DNA from: Clarkia xantiana subsp. parviflora
Lineage: Eukaryota; Streptophyta; Magnoliopsida; Myrtales; Onagraceae
Length of the DNA: 64,000 nt
Reading direction: 5' to 3'
Assembly: GCA_036873135.1 (NCBI GenBank)
Contig: JAPTYO010000008.1
Coordinates: 26,624,761-26,688,760 of the forward strand
The notes beneath the pieces were generated by a model. That model did not search any database. It had not been told where the DNA came from and was given only the letters and a program-made list of their open reading frames with translations. Below, one piece after another: positions 55,471-64,000 of the stretch. Position numbers and translations under genes: made by a program. How positions within the stretch are numbered: the stretch's first letter is position 1; each line of letters begins with the position of its first letter.

Positions 55471-56660
55471 TGGGAGGGGGATCAAACTCTTGAGGATGTG
55501 GAATTTGGTAAGATTCAATTATGGGCACAAGTTCATGGTTTGGAGTGCGGAAGAATAAACGAGACAAATGCCAAGATCATTGGAGCAAACATTGGATCGC
55601 TTCTGGAGGTGGAGCCTATTGGAGGGGAGGATGGTTATACTCGAGGTTATTTACGGCTTAAGGTGCTAGTTGACTCGTCTAAGCCTTTATTTCCGGGCTT
55701 CTGGTGGTCTAATGATAATGGAGATGAACGGTGGGCAGAAATCAAATACGAGCGTCTCCCTGACTTGTGTTTTGGGTGTGGTCGTTTGGACATACCGTAG
55801 AGCCTTGCAAGGAAGAAATCACCCCATCGTCGGCGAAACCTAGTTATCCGATGTACGAGCCATGGTTAACTGGTTTACGGCTAAAGATTCTCCAGAAGAA
55901 AGCTAAGAAAGTGGGTAGGAAAATGAATGAACGTGGTGAAGGGGATGGGTTACAAAAGTGGAAGGTCCTCTTGGACAAAGCAACTCAGGCGTCAACCACG
56001 AGTTCGAGTCCATCAAGGGAAACTTTGCCTGACACACCTCTTATGTAGGTCAACCCAATCTTAGGTAACATGGGAGATGGTACTGGACATGAAGGCGACT
56101 ATCAACGACTCAACTTGCCTATTCGGACACCAATTGTGCTTAACCGTGCGTCTCTTTTGAATCAGGCCATGGTGGTGCCGATGGAAGAGGTCTGTATCTC
56201 GGAAAGCCCAGACCATCATTCGGGGAAACTAATGTTGTCTCAATGCATCCTATTGCTCAGTGTGACCCCTCTCTGTTACCTAGAATGAGCCTTATACGTG
56301 ATAACATATCAATAGTTGTTGTGGACGAAGGCTATCTTTCCCCAATCCGCGAGGGGATAATACCAGAAGCATCCACAGGCCTCAGTCCCCTTTTTAACAG
56401 ATTGACGATCAAGAGGAAGTTTACAAGGGAAGATGTTGAGGATGAGGAGTCTAAGAAAAGATTCAGGGCTACCCCCCACTACGTCAAGCACCCGGGGTTG
56501 CAGTATAGTTTCCAAAGGTAGGGGTCGTGGTCGTCCAAAGGGAAGTCGTGTTCGTGGGAGGAAAAGCCCACAGGTTCGTGCTGAGTCATTACACCTATCA
56601 GGAGGTGAAGGTTTGAATCTTCCTATCGTGACGGGTTCTGGTGGTTGTCCTGAAACAGCC
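55471..56660 (+). pseudogene. LINE ORF1, zinc-knuckle and C-terminal part
   Basis: WAQVHGLECGRINETNAKII, then RLKVLVDSSKPLFPGFWW and YERLPDLCFGCGRLDIP, the CCHC-type knuckle that follows DUF4283. A stop truncates the knuckle at 55800, and later pieces are in different frames. The RGRGRPKGSRVRGRK-like basic C terminus (about 56510-56560) fits ORF1. Confidence 0.7.
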
Positions 56661-56668
56661 ACACATGG

Positions 56669-57499
56669 GCCATGAGTCTACTCTGCTGGAACTGTCAGGG
56701 GCTTGGATCCGACCTGACGGTTCCCCACATCAAGGATCTCCGAGAAAGGTATAACCCGACCATCATCTTCCTCATGCAAACAAAAAATCAGTCAGGTGTG
56801 TGTGAGAATGTGAGGCACAAGGTTCGAATGAGTAATGCAGAATATGTAAACCCGGAAGGGTTATAAGGTGGTTTGGCTTTGTGGTGGACTAATGATGTTA
56901 GCATTGTTATCCTGTTTAAATCAAAGAATATAATTGATGTTCTGTCAGATGTGAATCAACATGTGCGGTGTGGTATCTGACTTGTGTCTATGGTAACCTG
57001 AATCTAGCTAGACGGATGGAAAAATGGCAGACGATACTTCGTATAGCCAGGCGACGGACATGCCGTGGCTTTGCCTGGGAGATTTTAAAAAAAATTAGGG
57101 CACATTATGAGAAGCGTGGAGGATTAAGAAAGGACCAAACTCGCATCGACTCTTTTAATGCGAGGATTGATGGGGCGGGTCTAATTGATATGAGCTTCAA
57201 AGGACCTATGTTTACATGGTCCAACAATCGAAGGAACAACGTCCTTGTTAGAGAACGACTCGATTGGGGATTGGAAAATGCGGAATGGTTAGCATTCAAC
57301 ACCAAAGCGCAAGTCATACATGAGTCACCTATTGGGTCCGACCACAACCCAATAGTGGTGATCCAGAACTACGTTGACAAGCATGGGCCGCGTCGATTCC
57401 GTTTCGAGGAGATGTGAACGGAACATGAAGAATGCGACCCTCTAGTCAGACAACATGGGATACCTGCCCACCGCCTCGGTACGGACCTAGACAAGCTAC
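56669..57499 (+). pseudogene. LINE ORF2, endonuclease domain relic
   Basis: MSLLCWNCQGLGSDLTV is the classic start of plant LINE ORF2 (apurinic-type endonuclease). FLMQTKNQSG follows. After frame changes come DGAGLIDMSFKGPMFTWSN, RLDWGLENAEW and IGSDHNPIVV, the Ser-Asp-His catalytic end of the domain. RT is not present before the sequence is cut at 57500 by the LTR of element G. Confidence 0.8.
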
Positions 57500-58377
57500 T
57501 GTTGCGTCCGGGACGACTGAGGTCACGAGGACGCGTCTGAGGTTATGCGGGTTTTTAGGACCCTTCTGTCGGAGGTTGTGACCCGGCAAGGTTGTGACCC
57601 GGTAAGGCTGTGTCTCGTGTGTCGGATCCTGCGCAAAGGACCAATGCTAGCACGGAGAGGGGGGGGTGGTGCTAGCGGAGCCCTCTCCGATGCCTAAGTT
57701 ACTATAGTGGCAAAAGGGTAATTTCTAGAGAGAGAGAATTCTAGAGAGAAGTCAGAGCTCAAAATACCAAAGTTGGGCAAATGAGAGAGTGAGTGAAAAT
57801 GGGTGGCCAAGGCCTCCTATTTATAGGCTTCCTTGAGACCGGACCCGGTTTTAGAGCGGTTCGACGACGGTTCAAGGAGACAAACGGGAACCGTCGTCCA
57901 CATTGGTAATGCATAAACTTGACTTCTCTACACGTAACGGCGATCGCGGACACGGTAATCGCGGATACAACAATCGCGCAATACCCGTGGCGGAACCCGG
58001 ACCTCGTCGAAATTGGGCAATTCGGCGAGGTCCGGATTGCCGTGCGATCCGGACCTCCGGATTGCGCAACCCGGAGGTCCGGATTGCACAATCCGGACCT
58101 CCGGATTGCAAGCAATCCAGAACGGATTGCTGCAATCCGGACCTCCGGATTGTTGCAATCCGGATGTCCGGATTGCTTGCAACCCGGACGTCCGGGTTGC
58201 TGCAACCCGGAGGTCCGGATTGCACCGCAATCCGGATGTTCGGTCCGGTCACGCGTAAATGCGTTTCCGGACCGTTTTTGTCCCTTGGGAGACGTTTTCC
58301 GAGACGAGATGTAATTTTTTACGTGTTTGCGAGGCCCGAAGTGTAAATACGAACCCGAATTGGACATTTATCCATCA
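57500..58377 (-). repeat. G 3' LTR
   Basis: 878 bp. In element sense it runs TGATGGATAAATGTCC to GGACGCAACA. The TATA box GCCTATAAATAGG is at 57817-57828 and the CATCGGAGAGGG...TTTGCGCAGG module at 57628-57703. It is distantly related to L1-L5 in layout and ends. Confidence 0.85.
58030..58245. repeat. Palindromic tandem repeats inside the G LTR (U3)
   Basis: About eight units of AATCCGGACCTCCGGATTGC type, each nearly self-complementary, so the whole segment can form a ladder of hairpins. It lies upstream of the TATA box in element sense. Confidence 0.85.
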
Positions 58378-59075
58378 CTTGCCCCCGAGTCAAGAAACGG
58401 TTTAGAACCTTTCTTGACTCTATTTTAACTTAGGATACTTGTCCGATTTGAGTCTGACGCTAACCTTTTAATTTTGATCGTCGGTCGGGTGCAGACATCT
58501 CGATTCCGTCCGTCGCTTGATTTTTCGGCCGAACGACTTTATTTCCTGTCACTATGGTTAGTGTGATGGGAAATATATATGTGACGTACAAGCATGGTTA
58601 TTGTCGGAGACACGAGGAATTGGAAATGCATTTATGCGAGCATGCGTCTATCGACATGTATGCATGAATAATGGACGTGGCAAGATCGCAAGTATGTAAT
58701 GCAAGAAAATAGAAATTGTATGTTTCTAAAATGGTTAAGTGATTTCGAAATCATGAATCATGCGAGCGTGACGTGCGAATGATGTCAAGATACGTATGAG
58801 AGTAAATATCTTGAGAGGAGAGGATAGAGTATACCGTAGGGGTTTAGTCTTGTGTGTAGGTGAACTAATCCTTGATCCTTATCCACAAAGCATCTTCTTA
58901 GGGATTAGTAAACACACATATTCTCATTTATCCTTCCACCACCTTGGGAGCTTCCAATTTCCAGCCATTTGCAGGTAATTCACTTACCCTTTCCCGGAAT
59001 TACCTTTGTGTTCAAAGTTTCTTTGCCGTCGTGGAGCTTAAATACGTTTTGACAGTTTCGAGTCTGATTTTTTGC
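58378..59075. other. G sequence between polypurine tract and antisense-gene leader
   Basis: It starts with GCCCCCGAGTCAAG...CTTGACTC (polypurine tract and hairpin on the minus strand). Possible promoter of the plus-strand gene. No coding region recognised. Confidence 0.45.
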
Positions 59076-60187
59076 TTGTTTTTGGAAATTGACACCACCA
59101 ATCGACTCGGTTCGTCCCAACGATTCCAGCGCCACCTTCGGATTCTCCAGGGGACGTCTCACGCGTCCTCACGCGCCACCGCGAGTGGAGGAGCTTCGCC
59201 GGAACGTGAGCCCCACGCGCCGCCTTCCCGACCTCGCCTCGCTGCGGTCCTTACCTTCCCGGAATCGTCTCGACGAGAGGAATCCATTGTGATATTTTTC
59301 GTCCTGTTTTGAGGTAATTTAAAAACCTCAATTTAAAAAGAAGCTTCGGCCTGAATTCGGGGTGTCGCCGGATTGTCGTTTGTCTAAGTTATTTTTCGTC
59401 GCTGCCGTATAGAACTGCTTGTTGATGCTTGCATGTTGAATAATCGCTGATCGATTGCCGTTATTATCATTGTTAGTTCATAACTTAGGCGATTTTCGCT
59501 TTTGCGTATAGTTGAGATAGTATTCCCCGTTCGAACGTAGTGCCCATTGATGTTGATACGCGCGTTGATGTTTGTATGCGTGTTAATGGTTGCGTCGTTG
59601 GGTTATTGCCTGCAAGTATGCTAAAACACTTAGAGAATAATCAAACGATATTTGATGTTTGTTACCATAGATGTCGTCGTAGGTGTGTCGAAGGGACATA
59701 GCTATTTGTTGTGTGTAATCCATTTTTGTCGACGTGAATGTGTGTGTTCATGAAAACACTTAGAGAATATTTTTTCCCCTTGTTGACGCGCAACCTTGTC
59801 GTCATGTACGTGTGTACGTGGAAATACTTAGAAAATATTTTCTTCTTGTCGACGAGCAACCTTGTCGACATGTATGTACGTACATGGAAACACTTAGAAA
59901 ATATTTTCTTCTTGTCGACGAGCAACCTTGTCGACATGTATGTACGTACATGGAAACACTTAGAAAATATTTTCTTCTTGTCGATGAGCAACCTTGTCGA
60001 CATGTATGTACGTACATGGAAACACTTAGAAAATATTTTCTTCTTGTCGACGAGCAACCTTGTCGACATGTATGGATGATACATGCGTTAATACTGATAC
60101 ACATACCGATGTTGATTGTTTCTTTGCAGGTTGTGAGATTGTAGCAATTCCTTGCAGAGCTGCCTTCCTTTTGGACGTGTTGGTATA
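59076..60187 (+). promoter_or_regulatory. 5' leader of the G antisense gene with an intron
   Basis: A GC-rich leader (59080-59312) ends at TTTTGAG/GTAATTT. A matching acceptor TTTCTTTGCAG/GTTGTGAG lies at 60130, 58 bases before the ATG. The inferred intron of about 0.8 kb contains a 66-bp tandem array. The transcription start was not located. Confidence 0.5.
59745..60075. repeat. 66-bp tandem array in the leader intron
   Basis: About 4.5 units of AAACACTTAGAAAATATTTT, then CTTCTTGTCGACGAGCAACC and TTGTCGACATGTATGTACGT. Units are nearly identical except the first. Each contains two GTCGAC sites. Open frames through it on both strands are a by-product of the repeat length. Confidence 0.9.
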
Positions 60188-62533
60188 ATGAGTAAGTCTG
60201 TCACCCCTTTATCGCAGACTTCCTTTTCTTCTGATACAGGGGATGGTTTGGACGTCGGTCCGGCTTTACCGGCAGATAGTGTTTTGGATACCGACGGGGG
60301 TGTAGCTAGTGGGGTATCTCCTCCTGGAGAGACTGAGGCATTGGTTGGGTATCATACTAACCGCCTGGATAGATCCTTGTTCACTTTGTATGCTAGCGCT
60401 TCGGGACTTGATGCTTGTACCGAGGCTTTTTACCCCTTCGAGGTACTTCCTGATAGTAGTCTAGGGGATGCTACTCCTCCACCCGCGGATTTATCTGTCG
60501 TGTACACGTCACACGTTAGGGAGGGTTTGCGGTTTCCGTACTGCTCCGACTTGGTTGATCTTTGTAGTGGTTATGGAATTTCCCCTTTAGATCTCACACC
60601 CAACGGGATTCGAGTATGGACTTGCTTCAGAGTGTTGCTTCACCAGCAGTCCTGGTGTTACTCTCGGACTCTCTTTCGCTGTTTTTACCAGCTTAGGAGT
60701 TCAGACTCGGTGGGCTTGTGTGGCGTGAGAGTTCGTTGGCCGAACTTACAGGGCGACGGTTTTGAAGGACTTGGACTTGGAGAAGCCAAGTGGGATCCCA
60801 GTTATCGATTGGTTGCTACTGCGGATCGGTCCGCCGATCACTGGAAGCATCATTATTTCTTTGTTCATGATGCGGGGACGACTTGGGATGTTGATTATAT
60901 TCAGAAGTTTGATCCTGCACCTACTTTTCGGGAGCTTTCCCTGTCGGATAGAGAAGTGATAAAACGGATATATCGTTGTCAACAATCGCGCAGCTTCACT
61001 TGTTCACTGCGTGCGTCTGATCAGGAATTTATCGATGCGGGGATCCATGTGCTCCCCTCTGCAGTTTCGGTATGTTTGATTACTTTTGTAACTTTTTCCG
61101 TGTTGCACTGTAGGTTGGTTTGACGGAAAAAGCTCGTCTTTGCAGACGGCGGCCGCTCGTAAGATTGCTTCTAGCGGGAGGATCGTTCCTCCACTTGTTT
61201 CCGGAGTATCAGCGACTTCTGGACGCGGCGCAGGTAGATAGCTTCCTGAAGGGGCAACCTCTTATTTTCTTGATCGGGTTGTAACTTTTTCGTTACTTGC
61301 AGGTCGTACGGCGCTTGTCACTGACCGTGTTGTTGCTGCACCTGACTCTTCCAAACGGTCCACCACTGGGGCGCGTTCTTCGAGCGGTTCGAAGCGTCCG
61401 AAGACTACTGTGACCGTTCCAACTCCTTCCTGTCATAAAAGGGAGGGAGTTGGTGGTAATGAGGATGTGTTGGCTGCCCCCTGCTCGAAGGGGCGGTCCG
61501 AGGTGGAGCGTTCTACACTTTCTGGTATAAGCTGGACATTTTATTCTATACCCCTATATGCTTTATACTTGGTTTTTGCATAATGCTGCTTATTTTACAT
61601 GTAGCGTTACCCCCGCTTGGACGTGTAGACTTGCTTCGTCCTTTGGATGGAGATATTTTAGATGACAGGTGGATGCCATACGTGGCGGGAGGTGTTACTT
61701 TTTCCAAGGACTCCCAGATGAGCACGCCTGAAGTCGGCGTGCGTGTTCTTCGTCGCTCGATTCCCCCTGGAGATCGAGTTGTCCGGCCCTCGGGCGACGA
61801 GGAGGCGCGGGCATTTGTTGAGAGGTCACTGTCTGGATTTGCTCCTGTGAGTATCTCTTTATTTTATTTTGCTATGTTTGTTGCCCCCGAATATATATGT
61901 TTATTGTGCCCCTACTCTCAGGTTGTTTCCGATATGGTGTATATGGCCTCTTTCGTGCTAGAGCTTGTTCAGGAGAACCGTGCCATTGCTGACAGAGCTG
62001 TTGCTTTGTCCAAAGAGCTTGAGGATGCCAAGGATGAAGTGCGTCGTCTTTCCTTGAAGAAGACGGACTTTGATGCGCGTTATGAGGCTGATCATGCCAG
62101 TGTTATTCAGCTTGAATCCGAGAATGCCGCCATTGAGAAGTTGATTTTAGATAACGTAGGCAAGCACAAGGTTGCCTGCCGCAAAGTTTGTGAGGTAGAG
62201 ATGAAGGCTGGCATTGAAGAAGGACTTAGCAAGTTCACTTCGACTCCTGGATTTGATAGTGCAGTTAATACTGCTGCTAGAGCGAAGGCCACTCCTATGC
62301 TCAGCGAGTTTGCTGAGGATTTTATTCGTAGGGTGAGTGTTCTTGCCCCTGGCTTTCCTTTTGAAAGGTTGGGGCCATATGCGGAGTCTGCTGTTAGGCA
62401 AGTTACTGAGCTTCGTCGCTTAGATGCTGCAACATCTGACTTTGCGTTTTTGTTTGGAGAAGATGGTGGTGATACTAGCGTGCAACATTTGCCTGTTCCA
62501 CCTAGCCCTGTCAGGGATGGTGGACTTCTTTGA
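60188..62533 (+). CDS. Intact five-exon antisense gene of element G (gypsy-type transposon-like, coiled-coil)
   Basis: Exons 60188-61069, 61146-61233, 61303-61524, 61605-61846 and 61922-62533 have GT-AG introns of 69-80 bases and join in frame to 681 residues. It starts MSKSVTP, as the E4 copy starts MSK. Residues about 108-170 hold LRFPYCSDLVDLCSGYGISP and LTPNGIRVWTCFRVLL, resembling the plant putative gypsy-type transposon domain (Pfam Transposase_28; from memory of its pattern). DHWKHHYFFVHD is at about 217-228. Residues 295-400 are a Ser/basic linker with SGSKRPKTT. VGVRVLRRSIPPGDR is near 445. Exon 5 (residues 479-681) is a long coiled coil (QENRAIADRAVALSKELEDA) ending in a Phe/Pro/Gly motif shared with E4. 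Biochemical function is unknown; nuclear and structural or nucleic-acid roles are guesses. Confidence 0.85.
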
Positions 62534-63405
62534 CTTGTGTCATCTTTTTGACTTGTTGAACTCATATGTGAGCCAGTTTGCACCCCAGCTTCTATGTTTT
62601 AGAAACTTGTTGGAGTTGTTGTTTGTGACTTGTTCGCTTTGAACTTCGTCGCATGGACCTGTTTTATACACAGCAGTTTGCATGATAACTTGTTAGTAAT
62701 ATTTCGAAACGTTATCACTTACTGTGTTTGCTGAATGTGGATGACTAGTAGTGTAGACATAGTCCCCACAGGCGTGACTGATAGCCACCTCCTGATTGAT
62801 AAGTTGAAAAGTTCTCCTGAATAGCTTGCCGCTATATGTGTTGCAATCTGTCAAGCAATTTTGCGTATAGCAGTATATCTCAACAAGTAGTGTGTTTGAA
62901 GGGTGTTATCTTGGCTAAGCAAGATAGTAGTTTATACCGTCTCTTAGTTCCACTCTAAGGCGACGTTGTACAAGACCCGACTTGTAAATTTTACGAGTTT
63001 TAAACAGGGTGCGCACCTGCCAGCGTGTATCAACCCGCGTTGGGGAAGCATACGTCCAAACTGTTTAGTTTTTGGAGAAGCATTGTGCGAACTTCAAAAA
63101 TGGGTGTTGGAAAAATATTTGGAAAAAATATTTTGACATTGATTGTGGTACATCCCCAAAAATCATGTTGATAAAATTCTGGACAGGAGTTTAGTACATA
63201 AAACATTTTACAAGGTGCTTTGACAAAATATTTGGTAAAAATGTCTGTGATACATGATTCCTGCGTCCAGGAATCATGTGGCACTTTTGAGAGTATGAAT
63301 TGTGATGCATGTTTTCTGCGTTCAGGAATCACACATCACGGTTTTGAAAGTCTGTAGTACGGAATTGTCGTCTAGTACGAGGACTTCCGTTATAGAAAGT
63401 GAACC
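62534..63405. other. 3' flank of the antisense gene, nothing recognised
   Basis: Probably the 3' untranslated region followed by element sequence. GATTCCTGCGTCCAGGAATC (63258-63277), a strong short palindrome, and a similar block (TTTCTGCGTTCAGGAATC, 63312) are noted. Confidence 0.4.
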
Positions 63406-63795
63406 CTATACAGGGTATACACACTTATAGTGAATCCTAAACAGGATATACGCGTTTTAGAGTGAATCCTAAACAGGATATACGCGTTTTAGAGTGAATC
63501 CTAAACAGGATGTACACTTAGAGTGAATCCTAAACAGGATATACACATTTAGAGTGAATCCTAAACAGGATATACTTAGAGTGCATCCTAAACAGGATAT
63601 ACACATTTAGAGTGAATCCTAAACAGGATATACACTTAGAGTGGATCCTAAACAGGATATACTTAGAGTGTATCCTAAACAGGATATACACATTTAGAGT
63701 GCATCCTAAACAGGATATACACATTTAGAGTGAATCCTAAACAGGATATACACTTAGAGTGGATCCTAAACAGGATATACACTTAGAGTGAGGTA
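63405..63795. repeat. G tandem array, 25-31 bp units
   Basis: About 13 units of GTGAATCCTAAACAGGATAT with spacers ACACTTAGA, ACACATTTAGA or ACTTAGA. Each unit contains the small palindrome ATCCTAAACAGGAT. Located between the antisense gene and the expected position of pol. Confidence 0.9.
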
Positions 63796-64000
63796 GTTGT
63801 CTAAACAGAGAACTTCCGTCACTTGGGGGGTGATCAGCCCCGTATGCCCATCCTGTTTTAAATTCAGGGGATGGCTATGGACATGAGGATTTGCTTCTAA
63901 CCAGAGATGTCACCACATGCCATTAAGATAAGTAAATATGGGGCTTGTCTTTTTAGAAAAGAGGATACCTCAACATGTTATTTTGATGATAGGCCTTGGC
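63796..64000. other. Window edge
   Basis: No feature recognised in either frame set. If the G model holds, the end of the integrase on the minus strand should begin soon after. Confidence 0.3.

Larger units (their letters stand above)
57500..64000 (-). mobile_element. Element G: minus-strand Tat-like LTR retrotransposon, running off the window
   Basis: The 3' LTR (57500-58377) lies on the left, then polypurine tract and hairpin, antisense (plus-strand) gene (60188-62533) and tandem array (63410-63790). The order mirrors E6 inverted, so pol should lie beyond 64000 on the minus strand. GCTAC (57495-57499) may be the left target duplication in the LINE. Confidence 0.75.

Noticed and set aside
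57872..58346. Several long open frames on both strands in the G LTR
   Set aside because: All arise from the palindromic repeats; the repeated NPDxR/RSGPPDC-type peptides are translation of array DNA.
59662..60144. Open frames on both strands over the 66-bp array
   Set aside because: The repeat length is a multiple of three, which leaves frames open without coding; the region is probably a leader intron.
63405..63795. CRISPR-like array of short repeats
   Set aside because: Spacers are short and repeat themselves (ACACTTAGA types); this is an ordinary tandem array in a eukaryotic element.

Overview
This is nuclear DNA of a flowering plant, most likely a eudicot. Three intron-bearing or housekeeping plant genes sit in AT-rich sequence, and most of the rest is transposable elements of classic plant types. 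The three host genes that look intact are: an ectonucleotide pyrophosphatase/phosphodiesterase (9644-11267, +, two exons); a plastid-targeted atypical thioredoxin with a CASC active site, ACHT1/2 type (33097-36035, +, four exons); and a plant cytidine deaminase (36998-37876, -, single exon). No tRNA, rRNA, CRISPR or bacterial-type feature was seen.

Layout. 212-8021 holds a decayed Tat-lineage Ty3/gypsy element (E1), followed by a Ty1/copia gag relic. After the first host gene come MITE-like repeats and the left end of a CACTA transposon (12357). That transposon is split by a cluster of related LTR elements (12459-24773): two LTRs on the minus strand (L1, L2), then a plus-strand chain L3-E3-L4-E4-L5 in which neighbouring elements share LTR L4. 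The CACTA sequence resumes at 24774 and carries a polyA retroposed insert (25481-26993). 27840-32650 is MITEs, a copia solo LTR and a possible Helitron. Then come the thioredoxin and deaminase genes, a Harbinger-like element just upstream of the deaminase, two foldback elements and a broken copia element (41290-43150). 43621-54856 is a complete-length Tat element (E6) with near-identical LTRs and a 5-bp target duplication (ATTTC), but with the reverse transcriptase palm deleted. It lies next to a LINE (54862-57499), which is itself cut by another minus-strand Tat-like LTR element (G) running off the right edge.

Main result. Four separate LTR elements (E1, E4, E6, G) share an unusual 3' half. 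In element orientation this is gag-pol, then a family-specific tandem-repeat array, then a spliced gene on the opposite strand, then polypurine tract and LTR. The antisense proteins are homologous: an N-terminal gypsy-type transposon-like domain with a W-x-x-[HY]-Y-F-F motif, a basic Ser/Pro-rich linker and a C-terminal coiled coil. In G the gene (60188-62533) is fully open across five exons with canonical GT-AG introns and predicts 681 residues. In the other copies, decay of this gene and of pol can be compared directly. The LTRs of all four families also share a short module (CATCGGAGNGGG, hairpin, TTGCAGG) whose hairpin stem changes sequence but keeps pairing.
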